DNA from: Chloroflexota bacterium
Lineage (GTDB): Bacteria > Chloroflexota > UBA6077 > CF-72
NCBI GenBank assembly: GCA_019242065.1
Contig: JAFAWJ010000366.1
Span: 1-22,059, forward strand
Direction: 5' to 3'
DNA: 22,059 nt
The translations under genes were made by a program, and so were the position numbers. The notes under the pieces are model-generated. The model was not told the DNA's origin. It saw only the letters and a list, made by a program, of their open reading frames with translations, and searched no databases. This document shows positions 1 to 8,330 of the stretch, one piece after another (within the stretch, counting starts at the first letter, position 1; each line of letters starts with the position of its first letter).

Positions 1-159
1 GCGACGTTGGTTGGCACGTATACCTACAACCAGGGCACGAGCACCTGGAGTTACGCTGGGTCGCTCCAGGCCAGCGGGCTGGAATGGAACAACGGTAATT
101 CGCAGCCCAACCTGGATCTGGACGCGTCGCTGGTGTCGATGAACGGCAGCGTCAATTGA
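1..159 (+). CDS. C-terminal fragment of a possible CVNH (cyanovirin-like) lectin domain protein
   Basis: The reading frame is open from base 1 and ends with TGA at 157-159, giving the last 52 residues of a protein whose start lies outside the window. The visible part is rich in Gly, Ser, Thr and Asn with alternating hydrophobic residues, as in a beta protein. The tail has the spacing of the CVNH fold: a Leu-x-Ala strand, a Gly/Asn-rich turn, then a segment reading NLDLDASL followed by an Asn-Gly turn (residues about 40-50). Cyanovirin repeats end in a similar LDL-x(5)-N-x-(D/N)-G pattern. CVNH proteins bind high-mannose glycans. The match is by eye on a short fragment, and the two cysteines typical of cyanovirin-N repeats are absent, so any other small beta-sandwich remains possible. 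Confidence 0.4.
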   Translation, partial: ATLVGTYTYNQGTSTWSYAGSLQASGLEWNNGNSQPNLDLDASLVSMNGSVN

Positions 160-233
160 CGGGATCGGGACTCTAGACGGACGGCGCCCACGCAGCTTGA
201 CCACCACAGTGTTGAATTTCATATAGGACGAAG

Positions 234-698
234 ATGTACTTCACAGGTACTGGTACTGGTAAGGTCACCTACCAGATCAATGACGAGTCGGCGGTGAATG
301 CCAAGCAGTGCAGCGTGGTGGTGCTCGAAGACGATTGCGTATCCACGCTCGTGCTCCAGGTCGTATTCCAGGACGCCACGCATGGCAATGTCCAGGTTGG
401 AATAACCGAGACCAGCTACTCGCCGGCGACGACGCAATACCAGGATATCGCGTCGCTCACCATTCTCTTCCAAACCTGTACGCCGCAGGGGGGATGGGCG
501 AGTGAGGCGGGCAGCACCGTGGAGCTTTTCGTCACTCGACAGACCACAAACGAGGGATTCACGTACAGTGGCACCTTCTCGGCGGAGGACCTTGTGTGGG
601 TTGGGTCGGGCACGCAAAACAGCTTGACGATCAAGCTTTCTTCGTTTTCGTTTCCCGCCACGTCAAGCTCCGAAGCGATCGACCGAGGGTCTTTCTAG
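234..698 (+). CDS. Beta-rich protein of unknown function, 154 aa
   Basis: The ATG at 234 is preceded by AGGACG about 5 nt upstream, a fair ribosome binding site. The product is 154 aa with no signal peptide and no transmembrane segment. It is rich in Thr, Ser, Val and Gly, with alternating hydrophobic residues suggesting many short beta strands (for example VVVLEDD, STLVLQVVFQD, SLTILFQT, NSLTIKLSSFSF). Its few cysteines (residues about 26, 35 and 82) show no known metal-binding pattern. It starts 74 nt after the CVNH-like fragment on the same strand and may be cotranscribed with it. I do not recognise the family. Its size and strand-rich composition would suit a carbohydrate-binding or jelly-roll protein, but no catalytic motif is visible. 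Confidence 0.6.
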   Translation: MYFTGTGTGKVTYQINDESAVNAKQCSVVVLEDDCVSTLVLQVVFQDATHGNVQVGITETSYSPATTQYQDIASLTILFQTCTPQGGWASEAGSTVELFVTRQTTNEGFTYSGTFSAEDLVWVGSGTQNSLTIKLSSFSFPATSSSEAIDRGSF

Positions 699-1210
699 CA
701 TCAGGCCGCACGGGGTCGTCCCTTCGCCTGTGGACACCCCTTTCGCATCCCGCGCCTCATGACGTTCGGCCGTGCCGCAGGTCAGCGACCGTTTGCCAAT
801 ACGACCGCAGGCTACGTCGCGAAGCTGTCTGGGTCGCGTCTGCCGAACCGCGCCGCAGCCTGGTTCTTCGTCGGGGGCTGCCGAGCAGGCGCAACCCGAA
901 GAAGTCCGCCACCTCGGCGATGGTGCTGGGTGTTGGCCGAATCGTAAGAAACGTTTCAAAGCCAGAGGGGTAATGATCGTCAGAGTGCGCGTTTTCGCGC
1001 GCGCGCATGTGCGGGGGCGCCGCGAGGCTGCTACGAGGCTGGATCGGTTCGATCGCCGCGTACTGAACGTTGGTATCGGTCGCCCATGCCGAGGAAGGTA
1101 ACCGGGACTTCATGGCCGCCCCGTAGACGGTACGGTTGTGATCGCAAGCATTGTGGCGAGAAGGGCACGATGGGGAGGTTCACATTTGATTCCCCGGCGA
1201 AGCAACCAAC
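699..1210 (+). other. 512-bp gap between convergent genes, no convincing gene
   Basis: This stretch lies between the end of the plus-strand beta-rich gene and the end of the minus-strand SLOG/SLATT gene. Open frames on both strands cross it, but their translations are Arg-rich, lack ribosome binding sites and match nothing I recognise. One minus-strand frame includes a short hydrophobic stretch around 880-955 that could be decayed coding sequence. A GC-rich hairpin of the form GCGCG-TTTT-CGCGC lies at about 987-1000. It has no T tract after it, so I do not call it a terminator. Confidence 0.5.
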
Positions 1211-3247
1211 CTACCGACGGGGATCGTGCGCGGGGGCGTGGTGGCGAGCTAGTTCGTGCGTCGAAGAGGGCGCGTCCGCCGACGGTTGGTGGATCGCACC
1301 AGGAGCGCCAGAACCACCAGCAGAACCACCAGCAGAGCCAGCTCCAGAGCTACCTCCTGTCGGCTGGTCGCCAGTCACCTCGGGCGCGGCCGACTGGAGC
1401 TTGGCAAGCGCGTCTTGCATCTGCTCGACCCACCCCGAAACGTCAGCCTGTAGAACGCCCTCGGTCGCGTCGACCAGCTTGTTCCAGTGGCGTTCGTCGG
1501 CCTGCTCGTCAGGCGCGAGCGCCGTCCACCACGCCTCGACATTGGCCAGACTGGTCTCGCTCTGGTTGTACTTGACCAGCGTGTACTCGAGTTGCTGGTA
1601 TTGAAGGTACGCGCTAAACGCGGTGACCAGCGCGGTGGCCAGGGCGACCCACAACTGGTGGTCGACCGCCGCCACAAATGTGCCAGCGCCGCCGGCCACG
1701 AGGATCAGCGTCCGGAGCAGGCCAATTCTCTGCGAAATGTGGTGCGACTTCAGACGGTAATACACGAGTTGATCGGCGACTCGAATGGCGACGTAGCGCT
1801 CCGGCGTCAGAAAGCTGAGCCCGTCATCCGTCCCACTGGCGCCCGACATGGCGGGCGGAATTGGGCCGGCGTACGGCTCCAGTCCTGCCATATTGACGTT
1901 GGTCTGCATCACGTGTTCGGTCAGCGCGGCGACCTGGCGTGCCAGCTTCACCTCACGCGAGGTGGTGTCGGTCTCGCGATCGCCATAGATCCCGGCCCGC
2001 ATCCGGTAGCGGAAGATTTCGCGTTTGATCGACTCCGCCGCGCCCCGAAGCAAGACCCACCGCGTCGCCACGTTATTTCGAGCGACGATCGCGGCGACGA
2101 CCGAGATGACAATCGGCACCAGAATGATCAGCCCGTGCAGCCCATCCGCAAACAGGCTTGCGGTGCCGACGGGGGGCCAGACTGGCGCCAGCGTCTGCCA
2201 CTGCGCCTGGAGCACAACCAGCAAGGTGCTCACGACTCCGAGGATGAGGATCGCGTTCTGCAAGCGCTCCGCCCGTCGCCGGTTGAGGTTGGCATTGTGG
2301 TCGTACGTCGCGAACCGCTGCCAGCACAATCGAAGCGTCTCGACATTTGTGAGCAGGCCGACCAGCAGCGCATCGAACTGGGCACCGTCAGCCTGGAGTT
2401 GGACAATGTGGAGTTTGCCGTCGGCCACGATTTCCGCCAGCGTGGGGTCGGCGATAAACGGAAGTGGGTTCTGGACGGCCTGCGCGATTTCGTCGGCCAG
2501 TCCCTGGCTACCGGCGATGACGACGACCGGCCAGCCCCGTCGCACGCTGCGTAGCACTTCATTGGCAGCCCCCCGGCCGCCACCAGCCAGGACCGTCACC
2601 GCGCGACCACCCGCGCACAGCGCATCGATCAGGTCGAACATCGGCTCGGTCTCATCGCCCCACGTGTGTCCTTCGACCAACACGAAGCGCGGGTGGTGGG
2701 GCTCCAACGGCGCGGCGTCGGCGGCGACCGGGTCGGGACCACCTGGATAGGAAACTGCTCCGGCGGGCGCGACTCCGATCAATCCTGCTCCGTCCGGCTG
2801 GTCACCCAGCGTCTGGCCGACCAGCGCCATCGCTCCGGCATCTGTGCCGCCGTCGACGACGATAGCCGCGCTCCGCCGCACGGCACGCGCCAGGCCACGG
2901 CTAAACAACTGTCCGAGATGCAGCGCGACGTCGGCATCGAGGCTGTTGGCCGAGCCAGCGACCAGGACCAGCGCGCGTGCCGGCGGCACAGCCAGAGCGT
3001 GTAACGCCGCGGCGGGGCGCATGCCCGCGGCCAGCAGCGCCGCCTGAGCCCGCTTGCCACCAGGGAAGTCAATTGGGACGATGGATACGCTGCTTGCGCC
3101 TGCGCCACTGGCAGCGAGATGCCCATTTGCGTCATTGGTGTGTGAGTGGGTGACGCGAATTGAGCCCGACGCCAGATCCGGCGCCGCGGGCATAGACGAT
3201 GCTGACGCGGAGTCAAGTTCATGGATCTCAGTCGTGGATTCGCTCAT
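1211..3247 (-). CDS. SLOG (LSDAT/TRPM-like) protein with two SLATT-like 2TM regions
   Basis: The product is 678 aa. Residues about 60-300 form a Rossmann-like domain with glycine motifs typical of the SLOG superfamily: VDGGTDAGAM at 131-140 and AGGGRGAANE at 221-230. This corresponds to the prokaryotic LSDAT/TRPM-type SLOG domain, predicted to bind NAD-derived or other nucleotide ligands. Two helical membrane hairpins follow, at about 331-350 with 371-390 and about 508-525 with 531-548. Each is flanked by charged helices as in SLATT domains, which are proposed pore-forming effectors in prokaryotic conflict systems. The C-terminal 50 residues are a low-complexity Gly/Ser/Ala linker and a His/Pro tail. 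The ATG at 3247 has only a weak ribosome binding site. It lies 95 nt downstream of the TIR-like membrane gene on the same strand, so the two probably form an operon. The domain order is seen; the immune role is inferred. Confidence 0.8.
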   Translation of the reverse strand: MSESTTEIHELDSASASSMPAAPDLASGSIRVTHSHTNDANGHLAASGAGASSVSIVPIDFPGGKRAQAALLAAGMRPAAALHALAVPPARALVLVAGSANSLDADVALHLGQLFSRGLARAVRRSAAIVVDGGTDAGAMALVGQTLGDQPDGAGLIGVAPAGAVSYPGGPDPVAADAAPLEPHHPRFVLVEGHTWGDETEPMFDLIDALCAGGRAVTVLAGGGRGAANEVLRSVRRGWPVVVIAGSQGLADEIAQAVQNPLPFIADPTLAEIVADGKLHIVQLQADGAQFDALLVGLLTNVETLRLCWQRFATYDHNANLNRRRAERLQNAILILGVVSTLLVVLQAQWQTLAPVWPPVGTASLFADGLHGLIILVPIVISVVAAIVARNNVATRWVLLRGAAESIKREIFRYRMRAGIYGDRETDTTSREVKLARQVAALTEHVMQTNVNMAGLEPYAGPIPPAMSGASGTDDGLSFLTPERYVAIRVADQLVYYRLKSHHISQRIGLLRTLILVAGGAGTFVAAVDHQLWVALATALVTAFSAYLQYQQLEYTLVKYNQSETSLANVEAWWTALAPDEQADERHWNKLVDATEGVLQADVSGWVEQMQDALAKLQSAAPEVTGDQPTGGSSGAGSAGGSAGGSGAPGAIHQPSADAPSSTHELARHHAPAHDPRR

Positions 3248-3342
3248 GGCACCGGGTTAGACGAGCGTAGCAGGTACTGTGCGCCGGGTCGCATGGAATG
3301 GATCGGGACGGCGCGGGCGCCATCACCGCGACGTCCGGCATC

Positions 3343-5688
3343 TCACGGCGAAGCGACCATGCTGGATTCGTCGCATTCGAACTCCGCGTCCAGCGTCTCG
3401 CACAAGAACCGCCACAGCCAAGCAGATTCAGTCGGATCTGTCGGGGGCGACTGAGCGTCGACCAGCCTCGGTGGCCAGCCCCACTGAATCGGGAAGGACA
3501 GCGCGACCCCGAGGGCGCCGGGTATGAGCTTTGCGGCCACAAGTCCGCCGATCAGCGCGGTTGCCAGGACGCTGACTCCGAAAGACGACTCACCTTTGAG
3601 CGCCATCCAGGCGATTACCGCCGCGCATGCCAGCACCACCAGGACCCAGACGATAACCCGCGCACGACGGACAAGCTGCACGGCTCCAGGCCGTGGCCCA
3701 TCGGGCAGCTGCGGATCGTGGATCTCGACGAACAGGTGGGTGCGCGCGCCATCGCTCGCGAACTGTCCCACGAGCTCGGGCGCTGGCGAGTGCGACGGTT
3801 GGCGCCGGATGTGGAACTGGGCGACCGTGACCTCGCCCGCAAGTGGTTTGCTCACGTCGAGCGGAGTTGTGCTGCTTGTGGCGGCGAGCTGTCCTTGCAG
3901 CAACCGCTGGCATTCGCTGGGCGAAAACGACGTCACCAGCGTCCCCGAGCGGCGCGGCGCGTCGGACGCCACCTGGCTTGCCATTGCGGGTGACACGCTC
4001 GGCGCGGAGCGGGACCTGGAGCCGGGCAGCTCGATCGGTTTGGGCGTCGGCGCGTCGGTGGCCGCGTCGGAGGGCGCACCGCGTTGGGCGGTCACGGCGG
4101 CGGCGCCGGTACACAGGAGCGCGAGCATGTCCTCGCCCATGCTCTTGCGAGCGAGCTCGTCGCGCTCGCGCCAGGCCACTAACGCAGGAGTTGCCTCCCG
4201 CTCGAGGCGCGCATCCGAGCCCGACCCAACCCACTTTGACTGATACGCGACGCGCTCGTCGAGCGCTTCTTCGCGCGAACTGACGTATATCTGAATTGGA
4301 GCCGTGTTCTGTGAACGATTGGGCGAGTCGGCGGCCATGACGGCCCAACGTTCTCGGAGGTGCGCATACAGGAAATCAAGATCGGTGGCGCCATCGACCA
4401 TCAGCACGAAACACCGCGTGGGGACGCGATCGATCAATTCCCCGAGCTCCCACGTGCAGCCGGCGTTGTGGGGTCCGAAGCCGCTCAGATTCATCAGGAC
4501 CACGTCGGCATCCGTAAGCAACTGGTCGACGGTAACCTGCCATACCGCATCGGAGCAGCGCAGTTGCGAAAGGTTCCACTGGCCGCGGCCCCAGATCGTG
4601 GGGGTCGTCGGCTGGGCTGTTCGGAGGTCCGCAACCCGGGCATGCACCGCTTCGGTGGTCTCCAGCACCAGCGCGGTAGACCCGCCACGCAACAGCGCCA
4701 CTCGTTCCTGCAGGCTTGGGGATCGGCCTGGATTGCCGGGTCCGTTCAGCGCCGCGCCGGGTCCAATGAACTTCCAGACCGGCCAGACGCTGTCACAGAT
4801 CGAGGCATAGTGCCGGGCTGACCCGAACACCCACAGGATCACCAGGCGAACCGGCCGCATGACGGTGGAGCGTTGCAGCACGCCGCGACCCGCGCTCCGC
4901 CAGCCCGCGACATACGCGCCAGCGACGACCACCAGCCAGACCGGAGGCACCGCGAGCAACCACGGGTTTGCGGCGGCGCGGGTGAAGTACGCGGACGTGG
5001 CGCCGACAAACAATGCCATCCATACGAGCAACCCTTCCAGGTGCAGCACAACGAACGTCCGCACGGGCGGCTGACCATTTCTGCGATCGGCGGTCAGTGC
5101 CGGTCCAACGAAGATCAGCAGCACAACACTGAGCTGGAGCACCAGCTGGCCGAGCTGGCCCGGTAGCAGCGGATTGCCGAGCTTCAACGCAAGCCCCGCC
5201 CCGACCATGACGCCGATCAGCAGCAGCACGCCCTGACGAACGAGCAGACGCACGAACTCGGCCTCAATCGCCGCTGTTTCCGCGTGCGCATGCTCGACGT
5301 GCGCCGCCGCGCTGGACGGCAACGACGGTCGGCGTCCATGTCCGAACAGATCGACCGCGAACGACGACGGTGGTGGTTCCTCGCCTGCAACCCGCTCGAC
5401 CGCCGCATCGCCTTCCGCGGGCCGCAACACCTCGTCGAGGATGCGCGCATTCACACGGCGATTGACGGCGCCGACGCCGGATGCAATCCCGAAAAGCACG
5501 AGCGGAAGGCCGACGGTCGCCAGGACGATCACCTTCAAAGCCGGTACGCCAAGCGCCGTGGAGAGGGTGCCGGTGGCGTACAGCATCACGCCGACCGCCA
5601 CCCAGAAGCCGACCACCGCGCTCAGCACGCACCCAAATTGCGCCGAGCTCGTAGACGTCTGCCTGTCAGTATTCGCGTGCCCGGTCAT
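3343..5688 (-). CDS. Multi-pass membrane protein with central TIR-like/Rossmannoid segment
   Basis: The product is 781 aa. Hydrophobic segments lie at about 20-40, 50-72, 148-168, 180-198, 215-235 and 243-262, possibly 280-290, and again near the C terminus at 677-697 and 703-735. The soluble centre (about 325-530) has a strand-helix pattern. Its core at 394-430 reads ADVVLMNLSGF, then a Cys-Thr-Trp-Glu-Leu motif at 411-415, then a buried strand CFVLM. That layout resembles TIR-like domains in which a hydrophobic strand ending in Asp or Asn is followed by a W-E-L helix. A Ser/Pro/Ala-rich linker (about 535-615) joins it to a C-terminal soluble region and membrane hairpin. The ATG at 5688 is preceded by AGGGGA. 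The gene is followed 95 nt later by the SLOG/SLATT gene. A signal-controlled membrane effector or sensor is an inference. The gene calls itself by coding pattern; the TIR-like label is tentative. Confidence 0.65.
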   Translation of the reverse strand: MTGHANTDRQTSTSSAQFGCVLSAVVGFWVAVGVMLYATGTLSTALGVPALKVIVLATVGLPLVLFGIASGVGAVNRRVNARILDEVLRPAEGDAAVERVAGEEPPPSSFAVDLFGHGRRPSLPSSAAAHVEHAHAETAAIEAEFVRLLVRQGVLLLIGVMVGAGLALKLGNPLLPGQLGQLVLQLSVVLLIFVGPALTADRRNGQPPVRTFVVLHLEGLLVWMALFVGATSAYFTRAAANPWLLAVPPVWLVVVAGAYVAGWRSAGRGVLQRSTVMRPVRLVILWVFGSARHYASICDSVWPVWKFIGPGAALNGPGNPGRSPSLQERVALLRGGSTALVLETTEAVHARVADLRTAQPTTPTIWGRGQWNLSQLRCSDAVWQVTVDQLLTDADVVLMNLSGFGPHNAGCTWELGELIDRVPTRCFVLMVDGATDLDFLYAHLRERWAVMAADSPNRSQNTAPIQIYVSSREEALDERVAYQSKWVGSGSDARLEREATPALVAWRERDELARKSMGEDMLALLCTGAAAVTAQRGAPSDAATDAPTPKPIELPGSRSRSAPSVSPAMASQVASDAPRRSGTLVTSFSPSECQRLLQGQLAATSSTTPLDVSKPLAGEVTVAQFHIRRQPSHSPAPELVGQFASDGARTHLFVEIHDPQLPDGPRPGAVQLVRRARVIVWVLVVLACAAVIAWMALKGESSFGVSVLATALIGGLVAAKLIPGALGVALSFPIQWGWPPRLVDAQSPPTDPTESAWLWRFLCETLDAEFECDESSMVASP

Positions 5689-5921
5689 ATTCCCCTGCTG
5701 GCCACGCTATCGTAGAGCAGAACGCTCGCTGCTGCAGCGACGCATCACGTCAAATCGAGCTGCCGCTCGTGGCCGATAAGCGCCTGACAGCGGTGCGCGC
5801 GCGCCAAGCACTTGACTCGCGTAGGAAGTAGCACACCTTTCCAGTGGCGCAAGAGGATAGAATTTGGTTAGCACCGGATCGATCCAGCTGCAGACCGGGC
5901 GCGTTAGAGGGGTGAGAGTAC
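5689..5921. promoter_or_regulatory. Divergent intergenic region between the membrane module and the lipase
   Basis: This 233-bp stretch separates two genes that point away from each other, so it must hold promoters for both. A TTGACT hexamer at 5812-5817 and a TAGAAT hexamer at 5858-5863 look like -35 and -10 elements for the plus strand, but they are 40 nt apart and cannot form one promoter. A short inverted repeat TCGCTG-CTG-CAGCGA lies at 5726-5740 close to the minus-strand start and could be a regulatory site. None of these is strong. The lipase has a good ribosome binding site (GAGGGGTGA) just before its ATG. Confidence 0.35.
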
Positions 5922-6929
5922 ATGGCATTCGAAGTGGGCTACACCGAGAAGGAAGCGCAGCTTATGCTTGCGCTCTGCGATTTTAGCTATCGTGCCAATA
6001 CCGCCATGCCAGGTGAAAAGCTTGCCGACCAGGAAGCGCGGATGCGGCAAACCATCCAGTCGGCGCTTGCCAAACTCGAAGCACCGAACTGGCAGGTGGT
6101 TTGGGGCCCAGCCCTGTCCGATAGCCGAGCGAACATGATGTACGTCGCGGCAAACGCGACAACCAAGCAGATGGCGGTGGTCATCCGTGGCACTGTGCCA
6201 ACGTTCGTGATCGACTGGGCTGAAAACGTCGATGTCATGCTCGACCTACAACCATTTACCCCCGTCGTTCAGGGGCACAGTAACGGTGACCCGCGACTCG
6301 CGGCCGGAACGAATATCGGTCTGACACAGATCCAGGCGCTACAGGGTGCGACAGATGGAAACAGTCAGTCAGATCTGACAACATTTCTTCGACACGCAGA
6401 TGCTGGTACCGACTTGTTCATCACCGGCCACAGTCTTGGTGGCTGCCTCGCGTCAGTTCTGGCAGCGACGCTTGCGTTTCAGTTGGGTGCCAGCACTAAC
6501 CTGAAAATCTACACGTTCGCGGCGCCTTCACCCGGAAACGCTGACTTCGCGACGTACTATAACAGCCTCTTTACCGACGCCACGACCGGCAAGAGCACCG
6601 CGTTTCGACTGTACAACAGCCTGGATGTCGTGCCGAACGCATGGGCTTCTCTAGATATGATCGAGGGCTACTATCAGCCGTCTCCCCAGTGCACCGACGA
6701 GATAAAGGCGGTGGTCCAAGGAGCACGAAACGTCGTTAAGACCCAATATCAGCAGTTGGGAACCGATGGCGAGAGCGCCATCGGGCTGAAAGGGACTGTC
6801 GTGCAGATTCCAGCACTTTCAGTACTTGGGCTGAATCCGATAGGGGACAAGCTCTTCCTTCAACAACTCCTGCAGCAACACGAAACCTCCGTATATCAGC
6901 ACCTGATGCAGGTGGCACAGGTGAACTAG
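5922..6929 (+). CDS. Class 3 lipase (alpha/beta hydrolase)
   Basis: The product is 335 aa and matches the Lipase_3 family, which hydrolyses triacylglycerols and related esters. The nucleophile elbow GHSLGG sits at 169-174 with Ser171 as nucleophile. It is preceded by the strand DLFITGH and followed by the helix CLASVLAA. Upstream, the strand MAVVIRGT (84-91) carries the oxyanion-hole region of class 3 lipases. The acid is probably Asp235 in NSLDVVPNAW, and the base His320 or His327 near the C terminus. The start ATG at 5922 has GAGGGGTGA just upstream. There is no signal peptide, so it may act in the cytoplasm or leave by another route. It stands alone on the plus strand. Catalytic assignment of the histidine is uncertain; the family call is firm. 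Confidence 0.9.
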   Translation: MAFEVGYTEKEAQLMLALCDFSYRANTAMPGEKLADQEARMRQTIQSALAKLEAPNWQVVWGPALSDSRANMMYVAANATTKQMAVVIRGTVPTFVIDWAENVDVMLDLQPFTPVVQGHSNGDPRLAAGTNIGLTQIQALQGATDGNSQSDLTTFLRHADAGTDLFITGHSLGGCLASVLAATLAFQLGASTNLKIYTFAAPSPGNADFATYYNSLFTDATTGKSTAFRLYNSLDVVPNAWASLDMIEGYYQPSPQCTDEIKAVVQGARNVVKTQYQQLGTDGESAIGLKGTVVQIPALSVLGLNPIGDKLFLQQLLQQHETSVYQHLMQVAQVN

Positions 6930-7084
6930 CGGAGTGTTGCCACAGAGAGAACCAAAGCGCGTCAGACGTTGTGTGGGTTCTGCGTCGGGCTGAGCCACCG
7001 GCGCGCGCCCACTCCAGCAGCGCCTGGAGATAATTGTCCAACGCCAGGCTGTCGAAGGGAAACCGCATGGAGACTGGCACCCAG
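6930..7084. other. Gap after the lipase, possible short minus-strand frame
   Basis: Between the lipase stop and the 57-residue minus-strand gene there is no clear gene. A minus-strand frame begins at about 7080, a few nt after that small gene's stop, and encodes an amphipathic stretch (MRFPFDSLALDNYLQALLEW). It then runs antisense into the end of the lipase gene, where the translation becomes unprotein-like. It could be a second small gene or a remnant. I do not call it as coding. Confidence 0.3.
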
Positions 7085-7258
7085 CTAAGGCGGCAGCGGT
7101 TGTGGGTTCAGGGCGTGATACGGCGGCTGAGGGTAGATCACGCTGGCAGAGACGCCTGGCACCAGCAGGAGTCCAAACAGGGCAGTTGCCGCGACGGCAA
7201 GCGCCAGCGAGCGGCGCGCCGAGCGGACCGAAAACCGCGAGTTGAGCGAGGTAGACAT
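7085..7258 (-). CDS. Small probable secreted protein with Pro-rich tail, 57 aa
   Basis: On the minus strand an ATG at 7258-7256 opens a 57-codon frame that ends with TAG at 7087-7085. The product has a textbook signal peptide: Arg residues at 8, 12, 15 and 16, a hydrophobic core at about 18-33 (LALAVAATALFGLLLV), and a Val-Ser-Ala cleavage motif at 36-38. The predicted mature peptide is only about 19 residues, with many prolines, and ends in LNPQPLPP. GGACGG about 6 nt upstream of the ATG is a possible ribosome binding site. I recall similar NPQPLPP motifs in other short bacterial proteins of unknown function, but cannot search here. It might be a secreted peptide, a small envelope protein or the truncated 5' end of a longer gene. 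Confidence 0.5.
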   Translation of the reverse strand: MSTSLNSRFSVRSARRSLALAVAATALFGLLLVPGVSASVIYPQPPYHALNPQPLPP

Positions 7259-7801
7259 ACAAACCGTCCGTTCAATGCACTAACGATGGCGCAGTATCCG
7301 GCCAAAACTCGCGGCTGTCTGTGAACTTGTTCACTCAAGCACAGGTTGCGTCGTCCGCCTGGACAAAAGTTGATCGGCTCACGGCAGTGCGTTGGAGTGT
7401 TGGACGTCCGAGCGGCCCGCCAGCGTGCTAGGTATCCGAATCACCAAACAAAAGGTGCTGTCGGTGGTCTTCAACTCGATCGGCCGGGTTAGGTAATTTC
7501 CCAGGCACGATCGAAGACGGATCCCTTGGATGTCGGGACTTGCTGAACAGCCAGTGCACTCGCAAGCTCGGGGCAGACCTCTCGGCCTCTCACTACTACT
7601 CCGATATTGTCGTCGACGTGCGTCGCTCCAAACTCGAGCTGGATGGTTGAAGGGCGCTAGATGAGCATGCCCGACGAGCAGCACGCAGCACTTCGAACGT
7701 ACAAGGAAACCGGCCCATGGTCACGGGCAACGCTCAAACAGTCGTCGAGCAGAGTACGCCTAGCGTGCCGACCTTCAGCTCACGCCGTAGCAAACAGGGC
7801 A
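7259..7801. other. Non-coding or decayed stretch
   Basis: No frame in this stretch has a ribosome binding site together with a protein-like translation. Two short plus-strand segments, around 7425-7495 and 7495-7650, read as plausible protein pieces in different frames, each ending at a stop (TAA near 7495, TGA near 7650). This is what a frameshifted, decayed gene would look like, but I cannot name a family. Confidence 0.35.
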
Positions 7802-7829
7802 TTGACAACGCCAGATCCTTGACTATATT
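7802..7829 (+). promoter_or_regulatory. Sigma70-type promoter for the 100-aa gene
   Basis: TTGACA at 7802-7807 is followed after 16 nt by TATATT at 7824-7829, a near-consensus promoter. Transcription would start near 7836. This makes an upstream ATG at 7717 in the same frame unlikely to be the start, and leaves a leader of about 97 nt before the ATG at 7933. Confidence 0.6.
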
Positions 7830-7932
7830 GCATTGTGGCTCGGGCTTTCGGAAGGGAGTCCACGCCGGGTCAGCGTTCGATCAACCGTGCGGGATTGGTC
7901 TTGACCCAATTCGCGTGACAGAGGGAAGGCAA

Positions 7933-8235
7933 ATGGTCATAAATGTTCAGCTAGTGGATATCACCGTGAAAGTATCATTTCCGCCGATCTTGCCGCTCGA
8001 GGAGCTCGTGATTACCGGTGGATCCGGTGTTCTGACGGTGATTGACAATCTACTCACCAACAATGTTCAGTACGTGCTGGAAGTGAAAAGCGGAACGCGT
8101 GTCAATCAGCCAAGGATCGGCGAGGTGGTTGTTGCGAGCGGCAAGGATTCCGATGGCAGGACGGTGGCTATCCCACGTCCGCTAGCGACCGTTAGCGTCG
8201 GGCCGCCTGCAATATTTCGAGGTCCTCAGGCGTAG
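7933..8235 (+). CDS. Small protein of unknown function, 100 aa
   Basis: The ATG at 7933 is preceded by GAGGGAAGG and lies downstream of a near-consensus promoter at 7802-7829. I therefore prefer it to the in-frame ATG at 7717, whose extra 72 residues look unlike protein. The product is 100 aa, rich in Val and Ile with alternating polarity (INVQLVDITVKVSF; ITGGSGVLTVIDNLL; QYVLEVKSG; IGEVVVASGKD), suggesting a compact beta fold. It has no signal peptide and no membrane helix. It sits alone between the decayed stretch and an IS3-type remnant, a position typical of accessory DNA. I do not recognise the family. Confidence 0.55.
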   Translation: MVINVQLVDITVKVSFPPILPLEELVITGGSGVLTVIDNLLTNNVQYVLEVKSGTRVNQPRIGEVVVASGKDSDGRTVAIPRPLATVSVGPPAIFRGPQA

Positions 8236-8330
8236 CAGGCGGCATACAAGAGAGCGTACAAGCTTCGGGAGACGTGGCGTCCAAGGACACCTGAAAATGG
8301 GAGAGACTTGCCTCGATCGAGTCCGTCTGA

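Noticed and set aside
1310..1350. Short tandem repeat of an AGAACCACCAGC-like unit
   Set aside because: It encodes the Gly/Ser/Ala low-complexity linker of the SLOG/SLATT protein and needs no separate explanation.
1487..2554. Plus-strand frame of 355 codons
   Set aside because: It is antisense to the SLOG/SLATT gene, has no ribosome binding site and its translation is Arg/Asp/Gln-rich without motifs.
7379..7684. Minus-strand frame of 101 codons
   Set aside because: No ribosome binding site and no recognisable motif; plus-strand frames across the same bases look equally protein-like in pieces, suggesting decay rather than a gene.
7717..7932. Upstream start for the 100-aa protein
   Set aside because: A near-consensus promoter at 7802-7829 lies inside this extension, a better ribosome binding site precedes ATG 7933, and the extra residues do not look like a protein.
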